Below are positions 9,061 to 17,196 of a stretch of 64,000 nt of DNA, in pieces. The stretch is from positions 124,001 to 188,000 of the forward strand of contig NZ_UWYY01000014.1 in assembly GCF_900608595.1 (NCBI RefSeq), given 5' to 3'. This DNA is from Promicromonospora panici. GTDB lineage: Bacteria > Actinomycetota > Actinomycetes > Actinomycetales > Cellulomonadaceae. The position numbers were made by a program, and so were the translations under genes. Position 1 is the first letter of the stretch. The number at the start of each line of letters is the position of its first letter. The notes below the pieces were generated by a model, which did not search any database, was not told where the DNA came from, and worked only from the letters and a program-made list of their open reading frames with translations.

Positions 9061-10361
9061 GCGCAACTTTTGCCAGCCTGAAATATCGCAACTACCGCCT
9101 CTGGTTCGCCAGCGCTCTCGTCGCCAACATCGGCACCTGGATGCAGCGCGTGGCGCAGGACTGGGTCGTACTGACCCTCCTCACCAACAACTCCGGCGTC
9201 GCCGTCGGCATCGTCACCGCACTGCAGTTCGTCCCCCACATCTTCCTGTCCGCGTGGGCGGGGCTCCTCGCTGACCGCGTCGACCGCCGCAAGCTCCTGA
9301 TGCTGACGCAGGGCGGCATGGGCGTACTGGGCCTCGGGCTCGGTGCGCTGGTGCTGTCCGGCGCGGCCGAGCTGTGGCACGTGTACGTGTTCGCGACCCT
9401 GCTGGGCGTGGTGAGCGCCGTCGACGGACCCGTGCGCCAGACCTTCGTCGCCCAGCTCGTGCCGACCACGCGGCTCGCGAACGCCGTCGGGCTCAACTCG
9501 ACGAACTTCAACGCCGCGCGACTCATCGGGCCCGGCGTGGCGGGTCTGCTCATCGCCGCCGTCGGCAGCGGATGGGTGTTCATCATCAACGGCATCGCCT
9601 TCGGCGCCGTCATCATCTCGCTCACCCGGATGCGCGACCTGCACGCCCTGCCGGTCGCGTCGCGCGCCAAGGGCCAGATCCGCGAGGGCCTCGCCTACAT
9701 CCGCGGCCGCAGCGACATCGTGGTGATCATGGTCGTGATGGGCGTGGTCTCGACGTTCGGCCTGAACTTCCAGCTCACGTCAGCCATGATGGCGCGCGTC
9801 GAGTTCGGCCGGGGCGCCGGCGAGTACGGCATCCTCGGGTCGGTCCTGGCGATCGGCTCGCTGGCCGGGGCGCTCCTGGCCGCCCGGCGCGAGCGGCCCC
9901 GCGTGCGGCTCGTGCTCGGCGCCGCGTTCGCGTTCGCGATCGCGATGGGGATCCAGGCGGTCATGCCGACGTACCTCGGGTACCTGCTGATGTGCATCCC
10001 GGTCGGCTTCGCGTCCCTGACCATGCTGACGTCGGCCAACGCGGCGATCCAGCTGTCCGTAGCGCCGGAGCTGCGCGGCCGCGTGATGTCGATCTACGTG
10101 CTGGTGGTGCTCGGCACCACGCCCCTCGGTTCCCCGGTGGTGGGCTGGGTCGGCGAGACGTTCGGGCCGCGGTACGCGGTGCTGATCGGCGCAGTGGCGA
10201 CCCTGCTGGTGGCCCTGGCCGCGTCCGTGTGGGCGTACCGGACGTGGCACGTGCGCGTGCGCGCCCGGCTCTCGCGCTCGCACCGCATCCCGCGCCCGTA
10301 CCTCCAGGTGACGTACCCGGACGCGACCCCGGAGCCGGCGTCCCAGGCCCTGGCGGCGTAG
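9057..10361 (+). CDS. MFS efflux transporter (EntS/MFS_3-like)
   Basis: This 434-residue, 12-helix major facilitator permease begins SLKYRNYRLWFASALVANIGTWMQRVAQDW, typical of the MFS_3/EntS group. The cytoplasmic loop-2 signature is GLLADRVDRRKLL, and LRGRVMSIY is the repeated loop in the second half. The family exports siderophores, drugs or other small molecules. The pairing with a MarR regulator suggests substrate-induced export. The soluble C-terminal tail is about 35 residues. It overlaps marR by 4 nt, so expression follows that of the regulator. Confidence 0.85.
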   Translation: MSATFASLKYRNYRLWFASALVANIGTWMQRVAQDWVVLTLLTNNSGVAVGIVTALQFVPHIFLSAWAGLLADRVDRRKLLMLTQGGMGVLGLGLGALVLSGAAELWHVYVFATLLGVVSAVDGPVRQTFVAQLVPTTRLANAVGLNSTNFNAARLIGPGVAGLLIAAVGSGWVFIINGIAFGAVIISLTRMRDLHALPVASRAKGQIREGLAYIRGRSDIVVIMVVMGVVSTFGLNFQLTSAMMARVEFGRGAGEYGILGSVLAIGSLAGALLAARRERPRVRLVLGAAFAFAIAMGIQAVMPTYLGYLLMCIPVGFASLTMLTSANAAIQLSVAPELRGRVMSIYVLVVLGTTPLGSPVVGWVGETFGPRYAVLIGAVATLLVALAASVWAYRTWHVRVRARLSRSHRIPRPYLQVTYPDATPEPASQALAA

Positions 10362-10397
10362 CTGGGTGTCGCCGGACGCAGGGCGTCCCGCGCGTTG

Positions 10398-10556
10398 GCA
10401 CCGAGCGACGCGCTCGCACCGAGCGACGCGCTCGCACCGAGCGATTGTGCCCGGAACTCCTGCCGATTCCGGGCACAATCGCTACACGCCACATCACGTG
10501 CGCTCGCACCGAGCGATTGTGCCCGGGATCGGCCGGCGTTTCGGGGACAACCGCTC
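10398..10556. repeat. Family B repeat block: tandem 18-mers and two hairpins in a 385-bp non-coding gap
   Basis: The gap 10362-10746 has no convincing gene. It opens with two exact tandem copies of gcaccgagcgacgcgctc (10398-10415, 10416-10433) and a third diverging into accgagcgattgtgcccgg. A perfect 17-bp hairpin follows (arms 10440-10456 and 10467-10483), then a second copy of the same unit with an imperfect partner (10508-10555). The same gattgtgcccgg core returns at 11768-11890. It may terminate the MFS operon. The rest of the gap (10557-10746) shows no clear signal. Confidence 0.7.
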
Positions 10557-10746
10557 AGTCTGGGATCGGACGGCTCCGGGCGGGCGGCGCGGTGGTTCCC
10601 GGCGGAGATCAGTGGGGTCGGGTACAAGGCCTCGTGACGGCGGCGCAACGTTCCGTGGTCGTCCACAGGGGCCGTTCTCAGCGTGTTGTGCACAGGAGGG
10701 TGCTCGGGCTCGAACCTGACCGGCCTGGCGCTGCTGTGGTGGACGT

Positions 10747-11751
10747 ATGACAAAGATCTTCCAGATCCCGAGCAGCGCATTGCCACTGATCCGCCGGCAG
10801 TCCGGTCTCCTTTCCACCGACCAGTGCGAGGAGTTCGGCATTGGGCGAGAGATCCGACGCCGGATGATCAAGCAGCAACGTTGGAGCAGTCCAGCGCGTG
10901 CTGTGCTCGACACCAACCCCGTACCTCTCCGCAGCAGGACGAGAGACGACTGGTTCGAGCATGCCGCCCGATGGCGAACCTGGCTCGCCTTGCTCGTCCA
11001 CTGCTCGGACGCCATCGCGACGGGGTGCTGTGCGTTGGTACTGCACGGCGTGTCCGGGCTCCCTCGCGATTTCCCTCTCGAGGTCGCACGCCCCGACCGA
11101 TCGCCGCGGCGCACCCGCTACGGCGTCGTCGTCGTGAGGTACCCACCGTTTCCCACGGTGACGATCAGCGGCCGCACAGTGGCCGAGATCGACCACGCGG
11201 CGGCGCAGGCCCTGCCGAAGCTCCCGCGCCACAACGCCCTCGCCGTGCTCGACGACCTCGTGAGGCGCCACGGGTTCGACACGGCCCGCCTGGCGGAACT
11301 GCGAGAGCTAGTGGTGCGGCGTCGCCGTGGCTCCGCCTGGCTTAACGCTCTGTTCGAGCTGGTCAACGGACGCTCGGAGTCTCCAGCGGAGTCGTTCGCA
11401 CGGCTCTCGTGCCACGACAACGGCGTGCCGCCCGACGACCTCCAGGTCCGCTTCACCAGGGACAGTGTCGTCGTCGCACGCGTCGACATGGGCTGGCGTC
11501 TGCCCGACGGACGTTGGCTCGTGGTCGAGATCGACGGCGTCGGTCCCCACAGCACTCCGCAGGCCCTGGTTCAGGACGCTCCACGACAGAACCAGCTGCT
11601 GGCGTCCGGGCAGGTGATCATGCTGCGTTTCAAGCCGAACGACAACGAGCAACCCGGCGGCATCGGCGCGAAGGTCGCGACGGTCCTGACCAGCCACGGC
11701 TGGCGCCCCGGCCGATACACAGCCGTCGGAGCACGCGTCGACCTGTCGTGA
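10747..11751 (+). CDS. AbiEi-like / PD-(D/E)xK-fold hypothetical protein
   Basis: This 334-residue cytoplasmic protein is of a type common as orphans in actinobacteria. The N-terminal part (about 1-130) looks like an AbiEi-type antitoxin winged helix (LIRRQSGLLSTDQCEEFGI, then CALVLHGVSGLP). The C-terminal part (about 215-320) shows a nuclease-like pattern: ESPAESFAR, then VVARVDMGWRLPDG and RWLVVEIDG. That spacing fits the E, D and ExD positions of the Vsr/DUF559 endonuclease fold. Whether it is catalytic is unknown. No toxin partner lies beside it. It is boxed in by family B hairpin repeats on both sides, which suggests a separately acquired cassette. Confidence 0.6.
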   Translation: MTKIFQIPSSALPLIRRQSGLLSTDQCEEFGIGREIRRRMIKQQRWSSPARAVLDTNPVPLRSRTRDDWFEHAARWRTWLALLVHCSDAIATGCCALVLHGVSGLPRDFPLEVARPDRSPRRTRYGVVVVRYPPFPTVTISGRTVAEIDHAAAQALPKLPRHNALAVLDDLVRRHGFDTARLAELRELVVRRRRGSAWLNALFELVNGRSESPAESFARLSCHDNGVPPDDLQVRFTRDSVVVARVDMGWRLPDGRWLVVEIDGVGPHSTPQALVQDAPRQNQLLASGQVIMLRFKPNDNEQPGGIGAKVATVLTSHGWRPGRYTAVGARVDLS

Positions 11752-11767
11752 CGCTGGACGTCGCACC

Positions 11768-11890
11768 ACCGAGCCATTGTGCCCGGATCCCGCCCCCCGT
11801 CCGGGCACAATGACTCAGCCTCACGACACGGGCGCGGTACTGCGCCATTGTGCCGGGACGGGGGGCGGGATCCGGGCGTAATCGCTCGGT
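11768..11890. repeat. Family B large inverted repeat (35-bp arms) between convergent genes
   Basis: Arms 11768-11802 and 11856-11890 pair over 35 bp with 3 mismatches. Each arm also folds on itself through attgtgccc/gggcacaat-type stems (for example 11771-11787 with 11800-11816), so the whole is a pair of hairpins in opposite orientation. It lies between the stop of the nuclease-like gene and the stop of the purine permease, and could terminate both. Confidence 0.75.
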
Positions 11891-11921
11891 CCGGCGCTGG
11901 CCGCGACGCAACCCGACCACG

Positions 11922-13385
11922 CTAGATGCCGAAGGCGCTCCGGATCGGGCCCAGGAGGAAGTAGACGACGAACAGTGCCGCCGCCACCCACAGCAGCGGG
12001 TGCACCTTGCGGGCCTTGCCGACCGCGATCTTGAGCAGCACGAACGAGATCACGCCGGCCCCGATACCAACCGTGATCGAGTACGCGAACGGCATGAGCA
12101 CCATCGTGAGGAACGCGGGGATGGCGACCTCGAGGTCGGTCCAGTCGATGCCCGTCACCTGGACGACCATGAGGAACCCGACGATCACGAGCGCGGGGGT
12201 GGCGGCCTCGTGCGGCACCACCTCGACGAGCGGCGACAGGAACGTGGTCAGCAGGAACGCCACGCCGGTGGTCACGGCGGCGAGCCCGGTCCGGGCGCCG
12301 TCGCCCACACCGGACGCCGACTCGACGTACGCCGTGTTGGACGAGACCGATCCGGCGCCGCCCCCGACCGCGGCCAGCGAGTCGACGATCAGGATCTGGG
12401 TCGTCCGGGGAGGGTTCCCGCGCGAGTCGAGCAGCCCGGCCTCGCCGCCGATGGCGACCATCGTGCCCATCGTGTCGAAGAAGTCGGCGATGAGGAGCGT
12501 GAACACCAGCAGGATCACCGCCACGATGCCGATCTTGTCGATCGAGCCGAACAGCGAGAACTGGCCGATCAGCGAGAAGTCGGGCAGCTTGACCACGGAG
12601 TCCGGCAGCGCGGGGACGTTGAGTGCCCAGCCGCCCGGGTTGTCCTCCGTGCGCATGCCGATGCCCCCGACGGCTTCGACGACCATCGCGAGCACGGTGG
12701 ACGCGATGATCGCGATGAGGATGCCACCGCGCACCTTGCGCACGACGAGGACGGCGGCCAGCAGCACCCCGAACGCGAACACGAACAGCGGCCAGGCGCC
12801 GAGCGAGCCGCCCATGCCGAGCTCCGTGGGCGTCGACAACGACGCCGGGATACGCACGAAGCCGGCGTCGTACACGCCGATGAACGTGATGAACAGGCCG
12901 ATGCCCACGCTGATCGCGATCTTGAGCTCGCGCGGCACCGCTCGGAACACGGCCTCGCGGAAGCCCGTGACCACCAGGACCAGGATGACCAGACCCTCCA
13001 GCACCACGATGCCCATGGCGTCCGCCCAGGTCATGCGCGGCAGGGCCGCTACGGAGAAGGCGACGACGGCGTTCAGGCCGAGCCCCGCCGCGAGCGCCAG
13101 CGGGAAGTTCGCGACGAGTCCCATGAGGATCGACATGACGCCCGCCACCAGCGCCGTGGCCGCGGCGATGGCCGTGATGTCGCCGATCGAGGTACCGCCG
13201 CCGAGGTACTGCCCGGTGCCGTCGGGCACGTTGCCCAGGATCAGCGGGTTCAGCACGACGATGTAGCTCATCGTGAAGAAGGTGACGAGCCCGCCGCGTA
13301 CCTCCGTCCACACCGTGGAACCGCGTTCGCTGATCTTGAAGAACCGGTCGACGGCGCCCTGCGCCTGGGCCTGGTCGTGAGCCAT
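11922..13385 (-). CDS. NCS2 purine permease (guanine/hypoxanthine, AzgA/PbuG-like)
   Basis: This 487-residue membrane protein has about 12-14 helices. It opens with the AzgA-group hallmark (VDRFFKISERGSTVWTEVRGG, then FFTMSYIVVLNPLIL). It also has the AAGLGLNA substrate-region motif, DFFDTMGTMVAIGGEAGLLD, and SSNTAYVESASGVGDGARTGLAAV, which are conserved in proton-coupled hypoxanthine/guanine/adenine importers. Length is as expected. GAAGGGGAA precedes the ATG. It ends against the family B inverted repeat. The acyltransferase stop is 19 nt upstream, so the two may be cotranscribed. Confidence 0.88.
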   Translation of the reverse strand: MAHDQAQAQGAVDRFFKISERGSTVWTEVRGGLVTFFTMSYIVVLNPLILGNVPDGTGQYLGGGTSIGDITAIAAATALVAGVMSILMGLVANFPLALAAGLGLNAVVAFSVAALPRMTWADAMGIVVLEGLVILVLVVTGFREAVFRAVPRELKIAISVGIGLFITFIGVYDAGFVRIPASLSTPTELGMGGSLGAWPLFVFAFGVLLAAVLVVRKVRGGILIAIIASTVLAMVVEAVGGIGMRTEDNPGGWALNVPALPDSVVKLPDFSLIGQFSLFGSIDKIGIVAVILLVFTLLIADFFDTMGTMVAIGGEAGLLDSRGNPPRTTQILIVDSLAAVGGGAGSVSSNTAYVESASGVGDGARTGLAAVTTGVAFLLTTFLSPLVEVVPHEAATPALVIVGFLMVVQVTGIDWTDLEVAIPAFLTMVLMPFAYSITVGIGAGVISFVLLKIAVGKARKVHPLLWVAAALFVVYFLLGPIRSAFGI

Positions 13386-13404
13386 GGTCCGATGTTCCCC
13401 TTCG

Positions 13405-15486
13405 TTACCCGATGCTGCTTGACGACGTGCCGCGGACGGCGGCCAGGAGCATCTGCTCCACGGCCGGTACCCGGGTCAGCACGTAGTCCACGCTGAGGTG
13501 GTGGAAGTCGCGGTAGACGGGGTGGCTCGTGTCGCCGACGCCGCAGCGGGTGTCGTCGCACGTCTCGGACCAGACGCCGTCCCAGGTGGTCACACCGTAC
13601 TTCGTCCAGATGCCGGCGCTGATGTCGGGCAGGTCGCCGTTGGACTCCTCGGCCTCGGCGCGTGTCATGCTGCAGTCGCCGAGCCCGGGCCAGGGCCGGG
13701 TGAGGCATTCGAGGGGGTCGACGTCGAGCTTGGGGTTGTCCTTGACGGCTACGACGGCGGGGATCGTGGCGGTGAGGTGGGCGAACAGGGCGTCGTTGGC
13801 GCTCGTCCAGGCGTCGCGGACCTCGTTCTCGGTCATCAGGGTGCCGTCGGCGTGCTGCATGCGGTCGGCGTAGATCTGGGCCTGGCCGACGACGACGGCG
13901 TCGGGCCGCAGGTCGTCGACGACGCGCAGGGACTCGGCCTGGAAGTCGCCGCAGGGGCCGCGTTCGGCGGGCTGCTGCACGTTGATCTCGGCGGCGGGGC
14001 AGCCGTGCCGCCAGCGGACGGCGAGGCGCAGGCCGGCGTCGCGCGCCGCGACGTCGAACGCGGGGATCCAGTGCATGGCGTGGGAGTCGCCGAGGAGCAG
14101 CACCGTGGTGTCGGCCTCGACGTCGCCGAGCATGCAGACGTCGGTGCCCGACGTCGTCGGGGTGATCTCGGTGCAGCCGTAGGGCTTGGGCTCGGCGCCT
14201 GCCTCGACGGCGGTGGCGTACGGCTCTCGTTCCAGCACCGCCCCGGTCGCGACGCGGGTGCCGACGGTGAGGCCGCCCACGGCTAGCCCCATCACCAGCG
14301 TGACGGCGGCGGTGGCCCGCCACGACTTCAGGGCCCGGCTGAACCGGATGGGGTTCTCTACCCAGCGGTAGGTCATGACGGCGGCGCCGAGCGCGCCGAG
14401 GGAGGCGAGCACCTTGATCCAGATCGCGTCGTCCTGGACGGCCGCGGTGGTGAGCACCACGAACGGCCAGTGCCAGAGGTACCAGGAGTAGGAGACGTCG
14501 CCGAGCCGCTGCAGCATGGGCAGGTCGAGCACGCGGTCCACCCAGGTGCCGGACGCCGGGACGCTGCCCGCGGCGAGCACCAGGAGCGCGCCGCCCACGG
14601 GCAGCAGGGCGATGGTGCCGGGGAACGGGTCGGTCTCGTGCACGAACGCGAAGGAGAGCGCCAGCAGTGCGAACCCGGCGGTGCCGAGCAGCGCCCGGAG
14701 CAGCCTGGGGCGCAGGCGGGTGCGTGGGGCGAGCCGGTCCCACGGCAATGTCGCGACGAGCGCGGCGCCGGCGAACTCCCAGGCGCGGGTCGGCAGGATG
14801 TAGAACGCCCAGTCCGGCGCGGCTGTCGTCAGCCAGACCGAGGCCGCCAGCGACACGACGAACGTCCCGCCGAACAGGACCTGCAGCATGCGGCGCGCCG
14901 GGACGCGGGTGCGCCGGGCGATCGCGAGGGCCAGCAGGATGAGCAGCGGCCAGAAGATGTAGAACTGCTCCTCGATGCCGAGCGACCACGTGTGCAGGTA
15001 GGGGCTCGGGGTGACGGAGTCGGAGAAGTAGTTCTGCCCCTGATAGGGAAACAGGAGGTTGGAGACGAACAGCATGGAGGCCGCGCCGTGCCACGCGAGG
15101 CGCCCCCAGACCAGCGGCGACAGGAGCAGCAGGCACACGATCAGCGTGACGCTCACGACCAGCGCGAGCGCCGGCACGAGGCGCCGCATGCGGCGGGTCC
15201 AGAACTGGACCAGGTCGACGGTCCCGCTGCGGCCGACCTCGCGCAGCAGCAGCGAGCTGATGAGGTACCCGGAGATGACGTAGAAGACGTCGACGCCGGT
15301 GAACCCGCCGGGGATCGCGATCCCCGCGTGGTAGACGACGACGGCGAGCACGGCGACGGCCCGGAGCCCGTTGATGTCCGTGCGGAACCCGTGGCCGGCG
15401 CCGGACGCCGGGTCCGAGCCTGGACCACGGGGTTCCGGGGATCGTCCGGTGGGTCGGTCGACGGCGGTGGTCGTCGCCTGCGCCAA
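13405..15486 (-). CDS. OafA-like acyltransferase 3 with C-terminal SGNH domain (1)
   Basis: This 693-residue membrane O-acyltransferase probably adds acetyl groups to a cell-surface polysaccharide. The N-terminal acyltransferase-3 domain (about 35-390, ten helices) has the catalytic-region H in VVYHAGI, GGFTGVDVFYVISGYLI and SLGIEEQFYIFWP. The periplasmic C-terminal SGNH domain has GDSHAMHW with the nucleophile Ser, and DFHHLSVDY near the end as a possible Asp/His pair. Start is TTG 15486, supported by AGGAG 5 nt upstream. The two-domain layout matches OatA/OafA-type enzymes, where the membrane part moves the acyl group and the SGNH part transfers it. Confidence 0.85.
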   Translation of the reverse strand: MAQATTTAVDRPTGRSPEPRGPGSDPASGAGHGFRTDINGLRAVAVLAVVVYHAGIAIPGGFTGVDVFYVISGYLISSLLLREVGRSGTVDLVQFWTRRMRRLVPALALVVSVTLIVCLLLLSPLVWGRLAWHGAASMLFVSNLLFPYQGQNYFSDSVTPSPYLHTWSLGIEEQFYIFWPLLILLALAIARRTRVPARRMLQVLFGGTFVVSLAASVWLTTAAPDWAFYILPTRAWEFAGAALVATLPWDRLAPRTRLRPRLLRALLGTAGFALLALSFAFVHETDPFPGTIALLPVGGALLVLAAGSVPASGTWVDRVLDLPMLQRLGDVSYSWYLWHWPFVVLTTAAVQDDAIWIKVLASLGALGAAVMTYRWVENPIRFSRALKSWRATAAVTLVMGLAVGGLTVGTRVATGAVLEREPYATAVEAGAEPKPYGCTEITPTTSGTDVCMLGDVEADTTVLLLGDSHAMHWIPAFDVAARDAGLRLAVRWRHGCPAAEINVQQPAERGPCGDFQAESLRVVDDLRPDAVVVGQAQIYADRMQHADGTLMTENEVRDAWTSANDALFAHLTATIPAVVAVKDNPKLDVDPLECLTRPWPGLGDCSMTRAEAEESNGDLPDISAGIWTKYGVTTWDGVWSETCDDTRCGVGDTSHPVYRDFHHLSVDYVLTRVPAVEQMLLAAVRGTSSSSIG

Positions 15487-15583
15487 TTTTTCTCCTGCGG
15501 TCGTTCCGGACGGGTGCGCGGCTCACACCATAACGGGCACATCGGGTCGGCTTGCCCCGGTAACGAGGAGGGTGTGAGGAGAG

Positions 15584-16123
15584 TCAACCGAGGAACACGT
15601 GGGAGCAGATCAGCACCGGCGCGTCGGCGGTGCCGCCGTCGCGCACGCATCCGATGGCGCCCCGCACGAGGTCGGCGCTCACCAGGTTGTCGCGGTGCGT
15701 CGGTGAGTCCAGCCAGGCCAGCACCACGTCCTGCGGCGGACGGTCGGTGCGGCTGAGGTTCTCCGCGGCGAGCGTGCCGCCCGGGCAGCTCTTCTGCACC
15801 GGCAGCAACGGCGCGTGCGCCAGCTCGGGCGCCCCGATCAGCGCGGCGGCCCGGTCCGTGGCGGCGCCCTCGAGGCACTCGTCGTGCTGCAGCGTGGGCA
15901 GGTCGAGCTGCGCGCGGACCGCGTTCACGCCGTCCTCCAGGGCCGCCGCGTACTGCTCGCGGTCGGCCAGGTCCACCTCGTCGGACGGCGTCCAGGTCGG
16001 CTCGGGCACGGCGGTCGCCTGCTCGGACCGGCGCGGGCCGGCGTCGTCGCCCGTCGAGCAGGCGGTGAGCAGCACGGCGGCCGTGAGGAGCGTGGCGGCG
16101 AGGCGGGTCGGGGTGCGGAGCAC
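15584..16123 (-). CDS. CAP/SCP-domain lipoprotein (1)
   Basis: This 179-residue exported lipoprotein has signal peptide LAATLLTAAVLLTAC (lipobox Cys at about residue 22). The CAP (cysteine-rich secretory/PR-1) domain shows the usual His and Glu of the CAP cavity (ELAHAPLL, AAENLS) and the WLDSPTHRDNL motif. Two pairs of Cys could form disulfides. The start is taken as GTG 16123, which puts the signal peptide at the N-terminus; the ribosome site is poor. The C-terminus (ICSHVFLG) is nearly identical to that of the next gene, so the two are tandem paralogues. The function of bacterial CAP proteins is generally unknown. Confidence 0.78.
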   Translation of the reverse strand: MLRTPTRLAATLLTAAVLLTACSTGDDAGPRRSEQATAVPEPTWTPSDEVDLADREQYAAALEDGVNAVRAQLDLPTLQHDECLEGAATDRAAALIGAPELAHAPLLPVQKSCPGGTLAAENLSRTDRPPQDVVLAWLDSPTHRDNLVSADLVRGAIGCVRDGGTADAPVLICSHVFLG

Positions 16124-16169
16124 GACGTCGATTCGACACCGCGCACCCGCCGTCCACAACCGGAACGGT

Positions 16170-17033
16170 CTATCCGAGGAACACGTGGGCGCAGATCATG
16201 ACGGGCGCGGCAGGATCCCCGCCGTCCGGCACGCAGGCGATGGCGCCGCGGGTCAGGTCGCCGTTCAGGATGTTGGCGCGGTGTCCCTCGGAGTCCATCC
16301 AGCCCTGGGCCGCCTCGGCCGGTGACCATCCGCCCTTGGCCAGGTTCTCGGCCACGGCCATGGTGGGGCAGGTTTCGAAGATCGGCTCCAGCGGCGCGTG
16401 CGCCAGCTCCTGGCCGATCAGCGCCTGGGCCCGTTCCAGCGCCACGTCGTACGCGCAGTCGTCGTGGGTCAGGGCCGACAGGCCGTTCGCGGTGCGATGC
16501 CCGTTGACGGCGTCCTCCAGGGCCGCCGCGTACTGCACGGCGTCGGTCAGGTCGGGCTCCGCGCCGGTATCGCCTCCCGAACCGGAGTCGCCGCCGGTTC
16601 CCCCGCCAGAGCCGCCGTCCGAACCACCAGTGCCGTCGCCCCCTGAGCCGCCTCCCGAGCCCTCACCGCCCGATCCGCCGCCCCCGGGACCGGGCGCGGG
16701 ATCACGGTCGGCGCCGCGCGACGCCGCCCCGCTGGGCGCGGGCTGGACGTCCACCGCCGCGGACTCCTGGGTGTGCTCCCCCGTGATGGACCCCACCGAC
16801 GTGGGGCGCGACGCGGGCTCCGGCGACGGTGCCACCTCGACGGGCGCGGCCGCGCTCACGACGCCGGGGGCTATCCCCGGTGCGGGCCTCGGCTCGGCGC
16901 CGGGGTCGAGGAGACCGGCGCACGCCGTGAGGCATACGCCCACCGCCACGGCGAGCGCCGCGCGGGCGACGGCCCTGCCCTGGGCGCGCCCCGGCCGGGC
17001 CGCGGACGACGTCGTACAGCGTGCTGGGGACAC
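16170..17033 (-). CDS. CAP/SCP-domain lipoprotein (2) with long Gly/Ser linker
   Basis: This 287-residue paralogue of the neighbouring CAP lipoprotein has signal peptide with lipobox GVCLTAC and a Pro/Ala-rich stalk. A linker of about 45 residues is almost only Gly, Ser, Asp and Thr. The CAP domain (about 155-287) has ELAHAPLE, AVAENLAKGGW, GWMDSEGHRANIL and a C-terminal ICAHVFLG. The linker probably spans the wall so the domain is displayed outside. I choose GTG 17033 because TATTGT at 17047-17042 lies 8 nt upstream, suggesting a leaderless message. Much longer in-frame extensions upstream lie over the divergent lyase promoter and lack any signal peptide. Confidence 0.78.
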   Translation of the reverse strand: MSPARCTTSSAARPGRAQGRAVARAALAVAVGVCLTACAGLLDPGAEPRPAPGIAPGVVSAAAPVEVAPSPEPASRPTSVGSITGEHTQESAAVDVQPAPSGAASRGADRDPAPGPGGGGSGGEGSGGGSGGDGTGGSDGGSGGGTGGDSGSGGDTGAEPDLTDAVQYAAALEDAVNGHRTANGLSALTHDDCAYDVALERAQALIGQELAHAPLEPIFETCPTMAVAENLAKGGWSPAEAAQGWMDSEGHRANILNGDLTRGAIACVPDGGDPAAPVMICAHVFLG

Positions 17034-17041
17034 AAGTGCGG

Positions 17042-17047
17042 ACAATA
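17042..17047 (-). promoter_or_regulatory. -10 box (TATTGT) of a leaderless promoter for CAP lipoprotein 2
   Basis: On the minus strand TATTGT ends 8 nt before GTG 17033. It matches TAnnnT and the spacing seen at four other starts in the window. Confidence 0.42.
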
Positions 17048-17196
17048 CCGGCGATTGCGGCGGTACGGAATGCCCGGAACGTCGCCCGGCGCGCACGACC
17101 ACCCGGCTCCGGACACCATGGTCCAGACCTCGCGCACACGATGCGCCGCCGCACGACGTCGACCAACCGGACGGCGGCCGACAAGGAGAGACGGAT

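Noticed and set aside
10398-10556. CRISPR-like array of short repeats
   Set aside because: Only two to three tandem copies without unique spacers, and the longer units form hairpins with each other. No cas genes are nearby. It is a palindromic repeat block.
16198-17196. N-terminal extension of the lyase by over 300 codons
   Set aside because: The frame is open only because it lies antisense to the CAP lipoprotein genes. The Tat signal and ribosome site place the start at 17197.
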